Assembly (NCBI RefSeq): GCF_004135585.1
Contig: NZ_CP035501.1
Location: forward strand, 3,729,501-3,793,500
DNA length: 64,000 nucleotides
Reading direction: 5' to 3'
Source of the DNA: Sphingosinicella sp. BN140058
GTDB lineage: Bacteria; Pseudomonadota; Alphaproteobacteria; Sphingomonadales; Sphingomonadaceae
Shown here: positions 17,498 to 28,184 of the stretch, one piece after another
How the letters are laid out: every line of letters begins with the position of its first letter
Position numbering within the stretch: position 1 is the stretch's first letter
Notes under the pieces: model-generated
What the model was told of the DNA's origin: nothing
The model's database searches: none
Seen by the model: only the letters and a program-made list of their open reading frames with translations
Program-made: the position numbers and the translations under genes

Positions 17498-18709
17498 TCA
17501 ATGCGCGGTTGCAAGCCTTCCGGTTCGGCTATCCCGACCGCGGGCATGCACGAGCGACAGCGCCCAGAACAGGAGCCCACCGAGCGCCAGTGCAGAGCCG
17601 ACCCACCCGGTCGAGGTCCAGCCGTAGCCGGCCGCGATCGCGAGGCCACCGAGCCAGGGGCCGAGCGCATTGGCGAAGTTGAAGGCGGAGTGATTGAGCG
17701 CCGCGGCGAGGCTCTGCGCGTCATCCGCGACGTCCATCAGCCGGGTCTGCAGCACGGTGCCGAGCGAGCCGCCGACTCCGATCGCGAACACTGCCGCAGA
17801 GATCGTCCAGATGTTGCCGGCCGAAAAGGTATAGAGCGACAGAGCGGCGGCGCTCCATAGCAGCAGACCACCGGCCGTCGGCATCAGCCAGCGATCGGCA
17901 AAACGCGGCACGATCAAGGTTCCGATCGTCGTGCCGAGGCCGAAGATCACGAACACGATCGGGGCGGTGCCGGCGCTGACGCCCGTCACCTCGATCAGGG
18001 TCGAGCCGAGATAGGTGTAGACCGCGAACATGCCGCCGAACCCGATCGCACCGGTGGCAAGGGTCAGCCAGACCTGTCCGCGGCGGAGTGCCCCCAGTTC
18101 CTTCAATGGGCTTGCCCCAGGCTCGGGCCGATCGCGCGGAGCCACCAGCCACAGGGCCGCCACGGTGGCCGCCGCAACTGCGGCGACCACGCCAAAGCCC
18201 CAGCGCCAGCCAAATGCCTGGCCCAGCCAGTTGGCGAACGGCACGCCGACAAGCGTTGCCGTGGTCAGGCCGAGCATGACCCGGGCGACCGCCTGGGTCC
18301 GCCGCTCCTGCGGAACCAGCGAGGCGGCGACCAGCGCGGAGATGCCGAAATAGGCGCCGTGAGGGAGTCCGCTCAGGAAGCGGAAAACGAGCATGGCTTC
18401 ATAGGAAGGGGCGAGGGCGCTGAGGCCGTTGGCGACGGCGAAGATCGCCATCAGCAGGAGAAGCAGAGTCCGCCGCGCCATTCGGGCGGAAAGCACCGCG
18501 AGCAGTGGAGCGCCGACGACCACGCCGAGCGCATAGGCGCTGATGACATGGCCGGCGGTCGGCTCGTCGATCCCGAGCCCGCGCGAGAAGAATGGCAGCA
18601 GGCTCATCGTCGCGAATTCGGTCGTGCCGATCGCGAATCCACCCATTGCGAGCGCGAAATGGACGAGAGCAGGAGAGGCGCGAAACGGGCGCACGGCATC
18701 AGCGGACAT
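17498..18709 (-). CDS. MFS transporter, AraJ/drug-exporter type
   Basis: A 403-residue protein with 12 predicted membrane segments. MGGFAIGTTEFATMSLLPFF near the N-terminus and RFLSGLPHGAYFGISALVAA are typical of the AraJ/YdhP/Bcr-like subgroup that exports sugars, purines or drugs. No dedicated regulator is adjacent. The 3' end is 16 bases from the convergent kinase gene. The substrate cannot be told from sequence alone. Confidence 0.85.
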   Translation of the reverse strand: MSADAVRPFRASPALVHFALAMGGFAIGTTEFATMSLLPFFSRGLGIDEPTAGHVISAYALGVVVGAPLLAVLSARMARRTLLLLLMAIFAVANGLSALAPSYEAMLVFRFLSGLPHGAYFGISALVAASLVPQERRTQAVARVMLGLTTATLVGVPFANWLGQAFGWRWGFGVVAAVAAATVAALWLVAPRDRPEPGASPLKELGALRRGQVWLTLATGAIGFGGMFAVYTYLGSTLIEVTGVSAGTAPIVFVIFGLGTTIGTLIVPRFADRWLMPTAGGLLLWSAAALSLYTFSAGNIWTISAAVFAIGVGGSLGTVLQTRLMDVADDAQSLAAALNHSAFNFANALGPWLGGLAIAAGYGWTSTGWVGSALALGGLLFWALSLVHARGRDSRTGRLATAH

Positions 18710-18895
18710 GGACTATCTCTTGGGCGGCGAAGGGAGTTCGTGCTGCAACGCAGCATCGAGCAAATCGGTCCTTGCTGCCGTAGCGTCAAGGGGCAGGGCC
18801 TACGCAAAGCTCCGTAGTCGGAGCGTAGGCTGCCGTGAAGTTGTTCCGATGTAGCGATTGCGCGGTGCAAAAACGCTGAGTTGAGACATCGAGAC

Positions 18896-19756
18896 ATGGA
18901 CACGATCACGCTGAACGCGCCCGACCGAACCTCGGTGATGCTGCGGCGCGCAAAGGGCGCCGTCGATGGTCCGCTGGCCCGTCGGCACCGGCTGCGCTTC
19001 GTCGGCAATGGCGAAGAGATCGTGGTCTTTTCGCACGGCCTGGGTACGGACCAGAGCGTCTGGAACGGCGTGGTCGAGACGTTGCCCGACGCGTTCACGG
19101 CGATGCTGTTCGATCTGCCGGGCGCCGGGCCGCTGCTTCCCGCCGATTTTGATCCCGAGGATTATGCGTCTTTGGCGCCGTTCGCGGACGATCTTCTCGA
19201 CCTGCTCGACGAAGCCGGGGTCGAACGCTGCCGCTATGTCGGCCACTCCGTGTCCGGAATGATCGGCGTGCTCGCCGCGATCGAGGCGCCCGACCGGTTC
19301 GAGCAGCTCGTTCTCCTCTCCGCCTCGCCGCGCTACCTTAACCACGAGGATTATGTCGGCGGGTTCGAGCGGGAGGATCTCGATTCGCTGTTCGAGACGA
19401 TGACCGCCAATTACCAGGGCTGGGTTGCGGGCTTCGCGCCGATGGCGATCGGCGCGAACGTGCCCGAGGCCGTTCAGGAATTCGCCGCGGGGCTGCTGGC
19501 GATGCGTCCCGACGTCACGGCCACGGTGGCGCGTGCGATTTTCGAGTCCGACATCCGCCACCTCCTGCCGCTCTGCCAGGTACCGGTGAGCCTGCTTCAT
19601 TCCGCCAACGATGTCGCGGTCCCTGCCGCTGTTGCGCACTATCTCCATCGCCATCTTCACGGCAGCAGCCTGACCTGGCTCGATACCGACGGGCATCTGC
19701 CCCATCTGTCGGCACCGCAGGTGGTGGCAAGGGCGCTTTATGAGCAGCTTGCTTAG
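18896..19756 (+). CDS. RsbQ-like alpha/beta hydrolase
   Basis: A 286-residue alpha/beta hydrolase. The catalytic triad is visible: serine in GHSVSGMIG, aspartate in SANDVAVPA and histidine in DGHLPHLS. Long stretches follow the Bacillus RsbQ pattern (HGLGTDQSVWN, ASPRYLNHEDYVGGF, NYQGWVAGFAP). RsbQ binds a small hydrophobic ligand and works with a PAS-containing partner encoded next to it. Here the partner position is taken by a diguanylate cyclase whose gene overlaps by 17 bases. I chose the ATG at 18896; a TTG 15 bases upstream is possible, and the ribosome binding site is weak. Confidence 0.82.
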   Translation: MDTITLNAPDRTSVMLRRAKGAVDGPLARRHRLRFVGNGEEIVVFSHGLGTDQSVWNGVVETLPDAFTAMLFDLPGAGPLLPADFDPEDYASLAPFADDLLDLLDEAGVERCRYVGHSVSGMIGVLAAIEAPDRFEQLVLLSASPRYLNHEDYVGGFEREDLDSLFETMTANYQGWVAGFAPMAIGANVPEAVQEFAAGLLAMRPDVTATVARAIFESDIRHLLPLCQVPVSLLHSANDVAVPAAVAHYLHRHLHGSSLTWLDTDGHLPHLSAPQVVARALYEQLA

Positions 19757-21044
19757 CCGCGTCTCTCTCCCGGTGTCGCAAGGCCCCGTCGCGATCGGTG
19801 CCGCGCTGGAGCTGATCGAGCCGAGCATTCCGCACGGCTTCTGTGCGCTGGTCAGAGCGATCGGGGACGAGCGCGGGTTCGTCGAAGATGCGCCGCAGCG
19901 GGTCGAACTCATCGGTCAGGAAGTTCGCTTGCCTCCGGGATTGCTCGGGGAGAGCGCAACAGCGCTGGATGCCCGTGTGGTCCGCGTACCGCTGGCGTGG
20001 ACGGTGGCCTGTGCGGGGCGGCCGGACTGGTTCCTCGCAGCTCCGGTGCGGGGCGGAAGGCTTCATCTCGTCGCCGTCGGAACGGGCGAGCACCGGTTGA
20101 CGGCCAGCCGGCTGACATCAGTTGCCGATCTCCTCAGTCAACTGATGCAAGCCGGGGAAGCCACCAGGGTGCAGCGTGATGCCGTCGAGCGCCTTCAGGC
20201 CCTGGTGCGCCACGTGCCGGTTCCGGTGCTGTTCGTCGACGCAATGGGCTCGCACGACGTTCAAATGAACGATCAGGCCGCCGCTCTTCTGGGGCTCGAC
20301 GCGCGGCAGCCGCAGGTCGTCGCCGGGGCTTTGGCGCGACTGATCGACGCAGGGAATCGCGAGACCCTGCACCGCGCCTTGACCCAGGACCCGCACGCCG
20401 ACCTTCAGTTCGAAGTCCGACAGGGTGCGATGGACTTCCGAGTCGACAGCCGCTGGATCGACGACGATTCACTTTCCGGTCGGCTGTGGCTGTTCACCGA
20501 CATCAGCCGGGAGAAGCAGCTTCAGCGGCAGCTTGTCGACCTGGCTGCGCACGACCCGCTCACCGGTCTGCTAAACCGTGGCAGCTTCGACCTCCGACTC
20601 CGCGAAGAGGTCGAACGGGTACGTCGCCATGATGCGCCGCTGAGCCTGATCATGTTCGATCTCGATCACTTCAAGGCGGTCAACGACAGCTGGGGACACC
20701 CGGCGGGAGACGAGGTGCTTCGGCGAGCATCTGCCGCGGCCGCCGGCGCGCTGCGCGAGACCGACGTGCTGGCGCGGATCGGCGGAGAGGAATTTGCCGT
20801 GATCCTGCCGCAAACCGACGCACAGGGGGCGCTTGGCGTTGCCGAGCGGATCCGCGGCGCTGTCGCGGCCGCGCGCGTAAGCCATGGCGGCGCGAGCATC
20901 CGGGTGACCTGCAGTCTGGGCGTCGCACCCTGTCTCGACGACGATCGCGAGCAGCTCGTCGCACGCGCCGACGAAGCGCTGTACAGCGCCAAACGCGGCG
21001 GGCGCGATCGTACCGTGCTGAGCGGAACCGCACGCGCCACTTGA
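19740..21044 (+). CDS. Diguanylate cyclase with PAS-like sensory domain
   Basis: A 434-residue protein without membrane segments. Residues 1-145 look GAF-like, about 160-265 PAS-like (PVPVLFVDAMGSHDVQMND to LWLFTDISREKQ), and about 275-425 are the GGDEF domain. The catalytic signature is GGEEF, preceded at the right distance by RETD, a product-inhibition I-site (RxxD). The enzyme should therefore be active and feedback regulated. The start overlaps the RsbQ-like gene by 17 bases, so the pair is translationally linked and probably forms a sensory module making cyclic di-GMP. Confidence 0.9.
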   Translation: MSSLLSRVSLPVSQGPVAIGAALELIEPSIPHGFCALVRAIGDERGFVEDAPQRVELIGQEVRLPPGLLGESATALDARVVRVPLAWTVACAGRPDWFLAAPVRGGRLHLVAVGTGEHRLTASRLTSVADLLSQLMQAGEATRVQRDAVERLQALVRHVPVPVLFVDAMGSHDVQMNDQAAALLGLDARQPQVVAGALARLIDAGNRETLHRALTQDPHADLQFEVRQGAMDFRVDSRWIDDDSLSGRLWLFTDISREKQLQRQLVDLAAHDPLTGLLNRGSFDLRLREEVERVRRHDAPLSLIMFDLDHFKAVNDSWGHPAGDEVLRRASAAAAGALRETDVLARIGGEEFAVILPQTDAQGALGVAERIRGAVAAARVSHGGASIRVTCSLGVAPCLDDDREQLVARADEALYSAKRGGRDRTVLSGTARAT

Positions 21045-21076
21045 CCGCACGGGCCCGGCTGCGCGAAGCGCGGCAC

Positions 21077-21991
21077 GTGTCCGACGCGCCATCCCAGCAA
21101 CCGATCGAGCTTCTCGTCGCCGGCGAACTCGCCCAGCCGGTCGATCCCCGCGTGACCGCGATGGCGGCGGCGCTTGCCGGCCAATATCCCGCGGCGGCGC
21201 GCGCCGTGCTCTTCTACGGTTCCTGCCTGCGCGAACGGCAGCTCGAAGGGCTGATGCTCGATTTCTATCTGATCGTCTCCGATTATGCGGACGCCTATGG
21301 CAAGAGCTGGATGGTCCGGGCCAACCGGCTAATCCCGCCGAACGTGTTTCCATTCCAGCATGACGGGCTGGTGGCCAAATATGCGGTGCTCAGCCAGGCC
21401 GACTTCCACCGCCTGAACGGCCCCGAGACCGTATCCGTCTCGGTCTGGGCGCGGTTCGCGCAGCCTTCTCGCCTGGTGTGGAGCAGCGATGCGCAAGCGG
21501 CCGCTCAGGCGGTCGCGGCGGTCGCGCGCGCGGCTCCGACCCTGCTTGCCCAGGCGCGTCCGCTCTATTCAGGTTCGGACCCGCTCGACCTGTGGCGGCT
21601 CGGCTTTCAGCTTACCTATGGCGCCGAGCTGCGATCGGAGCGCAAGGGCAGGGCGATGTCGGTGGTCGATGCCGATCCCGACCGTTACACCCGTTTCACG
21701 ACTGCCGCGCTCTCGGCCGCCGACCTGTCACTCGACAGGCCGATCACGCCGGCAGAGCGCCGACGGGCGCTGGGGCGCTGGGCGCGGATGCGGCGCTCCG
21801 GCAAGGCACTGACCGTGGTGCGGCTGATCAAGGCCAGCGGCACCTATGCCGGCGGCATCGACTATCTCGCATGGAAGATCAACCGGCACGCCGGCACCGA
21901 GATCGAGATCCGGCCCTGGCAGCGGCGCTGGCCGCTGGTGGCGGCGCTTACTCTGCTGCCGAAACTTCTTCGGCGGGGTGCCATCCGCTGA
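21077..21991 (+). CDS. Tam41-like nucleotidyltransferase (putative CDP-diacylglycerol synthase)
   Basis: A 304-residue protein. The N-terminal half has a nucleotidyltransferase pattern: AVLFYGSCLRER, then LDFYLIVSDY with the expected acidic residue, then VAKYAVLS. Later segments LTYGAELRSE and KASGTYAGGIDYLAWKI line up by eye with mitochondrial Tam41, which makes CDP-diacylglycerol. The start is uncertain: GTG at 21077 was chosen, and a TTG at 21041 overlapping the cyclase stop is an alternative. The 3' end overlaps the convergent kinase gene by 44 bases, unusually long for this window. The assignment rests on recalled motifs, so confidence is moderate. Confidence 0.55.
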   Translation: MSDAPSQQPIELLVAGELAQPVDPRVTAMAAALAGQYPAAARAVLFYGSCLRERQLEGLMLDFYLIVSDYADAYGKSWMVRANRLIPPNVFPFQHDGLVAKYAVLSQADFHRLNGPETVSVSVWARFAQPSRLVWSSDAQAAAQAVAAVARAAPTLLAQARPLYSGSDPLDLWRLGFQLTYGAELRSERKGRAMSVVDADPDRYTRFTTAALSAADLSLDRPITPAERRRALGRWARMRRSGKALTVVRLIKASGTYAGGIDYLAWKINRHAGTEIEIRPWQRRWPLVAALTLLPKLLRRGAIR

Positions 21992-23966
21992 CGCGATGCG
22001 AAAGCGCATTGGCGACCGCATTGGAAAGACCGGACACCGTGAACGGCTTGCGCAGGATGTCGTGCCCGCTGAGATCGTCGGCATCGCCGGCCTCTCCGAC
22101 ATAGCCGGTGACGAACAGCACTGCGATCCACGGCCAGCGCCGGGCCGCTTCGCGAATGAGCTCGGGACCGGTCATTTCCGGCATCATCACGTCGGTGATG
22201 ATGAGGGCGATGTTCGGCTCGCGCTCGAGCAGTTCAATGGCCTCGCGGCCGCTGGCACAGGCGATGGTGCGGTAGCCCAGTTCCTCGAGCGCGCCGACGG
22301 TCGCGCGGCTGACCCGCGGATCGTCCTCCACCACCAGGATCGAGATACCGGTGGCCGCCTCTGCATCCTTGGTCACAGCCATGCTGTCGGCGACCCGGAC
22401 GTCGCCTGCTTCCTCGCCACCAACTTCGCTGCGCGGCAGCAGGATGGAGACGGTGGTGCCCACGCCCACCGTGGATTCAAGGACGATGTCACCGCCCGAT
22501 TGGCGCGCGAAACCGAAGATCTGACTGAGGCCCAGCCCGGTACCCTTACCGACCGGCTTGGTGGTGAAGAACGGCTCGAAGACCCGGTCGATCATCTCCG
22601 GCGGAATGCCGGATCCGGTATCGGAGACGCTGATCTTCACATAGTCGCCGGCGCCGAGTTCGTTGACCTCACGATCGTCCAGGCGGACATTGTCGACTCG
22701 GATCGCAAGACGGCCCTGGCCATCCATCGCGTCGCGGGCATTGACGGCAAGGTTGAGCACGGCATTCTCGAGCTGGTTGGTGTCGACGCGTACGTGCCAC
22801 GGCAGGTCCGGGAAGCGGGTCGAGACCGAGATGCGCTCGCCGATCGAGCGATCGATCAGATCGAGCATGCCTTCGACGAGCTCCGACGGCGCGGTCGAGA
22901 CTGGCAGCAGCGGCTCGGCGCGGGCGAAGGCAAGCAGGCGCCGGGTCAGCGCGGCGGCGCGGGTGGCGCCTTCCATCGCGTTGTCGAGATGGAATTCCAC
23001 CTCCCGCTTGGAGCTCCGCAGCTTGCGCTTGGCGAGATCAAGACCGCCGACGACCACAGCAAGCATGTTGTTGAAATCGTGGGCGATGCCGCCGGTGAGC
23101 TGGCCGACCGCCTCCATCTTCTGCACCTGACGAAGCTGCGCTTCCGCAGCGGCGCGCTCGGCCGCTTCGGCCTGAAGCGCCTGATTGGCCTCAAGCAGTT
23201 CGCTGGTCCGCACCCGCACTGCTTCCTCGAGGCGCTGAGCGCGGCTCGCTTCGCTATCGGCTTCGGCAAGCGCGTCGAGGCGCTGGCTGATCGCGCGGAA
23301 CGCGAGATAGCCGAGAATAACGGCGCCGATGCCGATAAGCACCGCGATCCAGCCCAGCCACTCGGTAAGCTCGTTGGCGCGAGCGCCGGACGCGCCGGTC
23401 GCGGTCATCCGTTCGAGCAGATCGTGACGCTCCTCTTGAGCGATCTCCGACAGTTTGGCGCGTAGCGCGGGCCCGGGACCGTCGTCGGACATGCCGGCCT
23501 GGTAGAAGAGGCTGATGCCGCCGGCGCCCTTCTGGGCAGCTGCGGCTGCGGCGGCCGCCGCGAGTTCGGCCCCTCGGTCGCGGTACATTTTGCGAAGCGC
23601 CTTGACGCGGGCATATTGTTCGCGGTCCCGGTACACCATGCGCTCGAGCTGGGTGATCTGCCGCTCGGCCAGGCGCCACTCATTGTAATAGGTGGTACCG
23701 GTTTTCTGCTGCTCGTCGAGAACGTAGCGGCCCAGCGCCGCTTCGGCGCGCGCGATCGAGCCGTCGGCGCTGCGGGTGAGCAGCATGACGTCGTAGCTGT
23801 GGCGTTCCGAAAGGATCGCCTGTTCGCGTGCCCGGTTCGAACTGGTCACCATGTACATCAGAGCGACGAGCAAAAGCGTCGTGACGACTGCTCCCACGCT
23901 GGCCAGAAGGCCGCGTCCCCTGCCTGAAGATCCGTCCACGGACGTCTCAAATCCTTCACCCGCCAT
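21948..23966 (-). CDS. Hybrid sensor histidine kinase with CHASE3-like sensor and receiver domain
   Basis: A 672-residue protein. It has two membrane helices (about 20-40 and 205-225) flanking a helical CHASE3-like periplasmic domain. A coiled coil and HisKA domain follow, with the phospho-acceptor in GGIAHDFNN. The HATPase domain carries [16 protein letters not shown] and [12 protein letters not shown]-terminal receiver domain (about 545-655) has the phospho-acceptor aspartate in [12 protein letters not shown]. No separate response regulator is adjacent, so the output partner is unknown. The gene is transcribed toward the Tam41-like gene. Confidence 0.9.
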   Translation of the reverse strand: MAGEGFETSVDGSSGRGRGLLASVGAVVTTLLLVALMYMVTSSNRAREQAILSERHSYDVMLLTRSADGSIARAEAALGRYVLDEQQKTGTTYYNEWRLAERQITQLERMVYRDREQYARVKALRKMYRDRGAELAAAAAAAAAQKGAGGISLFYQAGMSDDGPGPALRAKLSEIAQEERHDLLERMTATGASGARANELTEWLGWIAVLIGIGAVILGYLAFRAISQRLDALAEADSEASRAQRLEEAVRVRTSELLEANQALQAEAAERAAAEAQLRQVQKMEAVGQLTGGIAHDFNNMLAVVVGGLDLAKRKLRSSKREVEFHLDNAMEGATRAAALTRRLLAFARAEPLLPVSTAPSELVEGMLDLIDRSIGERISVSTRFPDLPWHVRVDTNQLENAVLNLAVNARDAMDGQGRLAIRVDNVRLDDREVNELGAGDYVKISVSDTGSGIPPEMIDRVFEPFFTTKPVGKGTGLGLSQIFGFARQSGGDIVLESTVGVGTTVSILLPRSEVGGEEAGDVRVADSMAVTKDAEAATGISILVVEDDPRVSRATVGALEELGYRTIACASGREAIELLEREPNIALIITDVMMPEMTGPELIREAARRWPWIAVLFVTGYVGEAGDADDLSGHDILRKPFTVSGLSNAVANALSHRVSGWHPAEEVSAAE

Positions 23967-24030
23967 TTACCAAGTCTATTCCAAAGCAAATGCGCTGGAA
24001 AGACCAGGGAAGCTACGTAAAGGGGTGCCG

Positions 24031-24058
24031 CACCCCCGCATCCTGTAGGACGGGGGTG
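24031..24058. terminator. GC-rich hairpin between the SPT and histidine kinase genes
   Basis: CACCCCCG (24031-24038) pairs with CGGGGGTG (24051-24058), with TCC and GGA extending the stem inside the loop. It lies about 50 bases past the SPT stop on the minus strand, in the gap before the kinase gene. It lacks a clear U-tract, so termination is a guess. Confidence 0.4.
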
Positions 24059-24111
24059 TGCTGGGGCGCGTGGGCGTTACTGAAATGCTTCGTTGCGGAC
24101 CTGAAAGGAGG

Positions 24112-25377
24112 TCAGGCGATTACGCCGGTTGCACGTCCGGCGGCCTCGAACATAGCCAGGATGCGGCCGACTTCGTCACTGGAATGCTCCGCGCAGAGCG
24201 AGCAGCGGAGCAGGAACATGCCGGCCGGCGTGGCTGGGGGGCGCGCCATGTTCACATAGACTCCGGCTTCGAGCAGCGCCTGCCACATCAGGACAGTGGT
24301 CTGCTGATCCGGCAACAGCACCGCAATGATCGCCGACTGCGCATCGGGAGTCGCGATGTTGAAACCGAGTTCGCGCAGGCCCTGGTGCAGCCGGCGGCTA
24401 TTCTCCCAGAGATGCGCGCGCTTCTCGCCGGCATGCATCAGCTTGCGGATCGAAGTCGCCGCCGTGGCGACGACCGACGGCGGCAACGAGGCCGTGAAGA
24501 CATAGGGACGGCAGACCAGGCGCAGCACTTCGAACTTGGGATGGTTCGAGACGATGAAGCCGCCGACGGTGCCGACCGATTTGGAGAAGGTGCCGACGAC
24601 GAAGTCGACCTGATCCTCGACGCCTGCCTCCTCGAAGACACCGCGACCACGCTCGCCGAAGAAGCCCATGCCGTGCGCTTCGTCGACGACCACCATCGCG
24701 CCGTGGCGCTTGGCGACCTCCACCATCTCTTTGAGCGGTGCGATGTCGCCCAGCATCGAATAAACGCCTTCGAGCACGACCAGACGTCCGCCCTCGGCAG
24801 GCAAGCGCTTCAGCCGCCGCTCGAGATCGTCGACACTGTTATGCCGGAAGCGGACGATCTGGGCGTTGCCGAGCGCGCAGCCGTCATAGATCGAGGCATG
24901 GCTGTCGGCATCGAGGATGATGTAATCCTCCTTGCCGGCGATCGTCGACATCAGGCCGAGATTGGCCTGGTAGCCGGTCGAGAAGACCATGGCATGCGCA
25001 GTGCCGTAATAGTCCTTGAGCGCGTCCTCGACTTCGCGATGGCCCTGATAGGTGCCGTTCAGGACGCGGCTGCCGGTGGTGCCCGCGCCATATTCGTCCA
25101 GGGCGCGCTTACCGGCGGCGACGACGTCGGGGTCGAACGTCATGCCCATATAATTGTAGGTGCCGAGCAGGATCGTCTCCTTGCCCTTGATGATCGCCCG
25201 GGTGGGGGAGAGAACTTTCTCCATTACCAGGCCGAACGGATCGCGGACTCCGGTGTCGAGCAGGGCTTCGCGTTCGGCGATCAGCGAGTCGAACTTCGAG
25301 AACAGGTCACGGCCGTGCGAGGGCGCGACCGCGGTCTCGTCGGAGGGATCCATGGGGTTGCGCGCAGCTTCGGTCAT
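24112..25377 (-). CDS. spt: Serine palmitoyltransferase
   Basis: A 421-residue PLP-dependent alpha-oxoamine synthase. It condenses serine with a fatty acyl thioester to give 3-ketosphinganine, the first step of sphingolipid synthesis. The PLP lysine is K266 in GTFSKSVG. VVVDEAHGMGFFG and LDADSHASIYDG supply other cofactor contacts. Length and many segments (LLGTYNYMGMTFDPD, FTASLPPSVVAT, YVNMARPPATPAG) agree closely with the Sphingomonas paucimobilis enzyme as I remember it. The ACP gene ends five bases upstream, which suggests an acyl-ACP donor as in Caulobacter. The start is the ATG at 25377. Confidence 0.95.
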   Translation of the reverse strand: MTEAARNPMDPSDETAVAPSHGRDLFSKFDSLIAEREALLDTGVRDPFGLVMEKVLSPTRAIIKGKETILLGTYNYMGMTFDPDVVAAGKRALDEYGAGTTGSRVLNGTYQGHREVEDALKDYYGTAHAMVFSTGYQANLGLMSTIAGKEDYIILDADSHASIYDGCALGNAQIVRFRHNSVDDLERRLKRLPAEGGRLVVLEGVYSMLGDIAPLKEMVEVAKRHGAMVVVDEAHGMGFFGERGRGVFEEAGVEDQVDFVVGTFSKSVGTVGGFIVSNHPKFEVLRLVCRPYVFTASLPPSVVATAATSIRKLMHAGEKRAHLWENSRRLHQGLRELGFNIATPDAQSAIIAVLLPDQQTTVLMWQALLEAGVYVNMARPPATPAGMFLLRCSLCAEHSSDEVGRILAMFEAAGRATGVIA

Positions 25378-25381
25378 CGCC

Positions 25382-25630
25382 TCAGCCGTCGCTACGGAGC
25401 TGTTCGACCGCGTCCACCAACTGGCCGACCGTCTCGATCTCGGCCTGCATGTTCATCGTGATCAGAATGTCGAACTCGTCTTCGACCGAGGCGACGAAAT
25501 CCATCACGATCAGGCTGTCCCATTCGAGATCGCCGGCAAAGGTGGTGCTCTCGGCGAGCGTCACGCCCTTCTTGTTGAACGGGGCGATGAGCTGGCTCAC
25601 CTTGTCGAAGATCTCGTCTCTGTCGGTCAT
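25382..25630 (-). CDS. Acyl carrier protein dedicated to sphingolipid synthesis
   Basis: An 82-residue acidic acyl carrier protein. The phosphopantetheine attachment serine is S39 in EWDSLIVMDFVASVED. It lies directly upstream of spt on the same strand with a five-base gap, the arrangement seen in Caulobacter, where a separate ACP feeds serine palmitoyltransferase. The start at 25630 has AAGGGA upstream. It differs from the housekeeping AcpP by its diverged motif (DSL followed by IVMDF), which supports a specialised role. Confidence 0.88.
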   Translation of the reverse strand: MTDRDEIFDKVSQLIAPFNKKGVTLAESTTFAGDLEWDSLIVMDFVASVEDEFDILITMNMQAEIETVGQLVDAVEQLRSDG

Positions 25631-25754
25631 TGCCGTCCCTTAGGTTCCGTGCGCCCTCCTGCCAAGACAATTGGGCCGGAATGCGACCCTGGGGAGGCGC
25701 AGAGGGGAGCGTGCCGGAAGGCGGGCCGACGGCGTTCGCCGGCCCGCCGCCTGC

Positions 25755-25928
25755 TCAGCGGCCCGGCGCGAGTGCCGGCCGATGGTGGAGCCGGTCCTTG
25801 ACCGCAAGCCGCAGTCTCTTCAGCCGCAGCAATCGCGTCCAATCGGGAAGGCGCCGCCTCAGCTCGCGGCGAATCTCGTCGTCAAGCCTGCGGTGGACGA
25901 GGGTCAGGCGAAAGGTCATTGCATTCAT
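25755..25928 (-). CDS. Small DUF465/YdcH-like basic protein
   Basis: A 57-residue basic protein (MNAMTFRLTLVHRRLDDE...). It has two helical blocks: HRRLDDEIRRELRRRLPDW and RLKRLRLAVKDRLH. The second matches the LKrlKLalKDrl pattern of DUF465/YdcH proteins, which are common and of unknown function. The start at 25928 has TTGGAG at good spacing. It lies between acp and cerR on the same strand. Whether it belongs to the sphingolipid operon is unknown. Confidence 0.6.
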   Translation of the reverse strand: MNAMTFRLTLVHRRLDDEIRRELRRRLPDWTRLLRLKRLRLAVKDRLHHRPALAPGR

Positions 25929-26121
25929 TGCCACACTCCAATCGATGGTTGGTCATCGATCGGGTCGGCTGCGATGCAGGCAGGCAAATGGTCGTGACTG
26001 CATCGAGCTAACCCGATGCGGTCCGACATCACGATCGTTCCTGAAGAACGGCCGCCAGAGGGGCCCGGTCCCGCACGCTCAATTTAGGGCCGGGCCGCGG
26101 AGGGTTCAAGTCGCGCGCGCC

Positions 26122-28091
<1,970 letters not shown>

Positions 28092-28092
28092 C

Positions 28093-28156
28093 TAGAGCAT
28101 GATCGTCTGAGGTGGAAGCGCTTCGCGCTTCCACCGATGACGTGAATCATGCTCTA
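28093..28156. repeat. Nested palindrome: 11-bp outer and 10-bp inner stems
   Basis: TAGAGCATGAT (28093-28103) pairs with ATCATGCTCTA (28146-28156). Inside, GGTGGAAGCG (28111-28120) pairs with CGCTTCCACC (28126-28135) around a five-base loop. The AGAGCATGAT-type outer stem is known from dispersed palindromic repeats in alphaproteobacteria. No second copy was noticed in this window. It could act as a terminator between the TetR gene and obgE. Confidence 0.7.
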
Positions 28157-28184
28157 TCATAGGGTTGAGACCAAGATTCACGCC

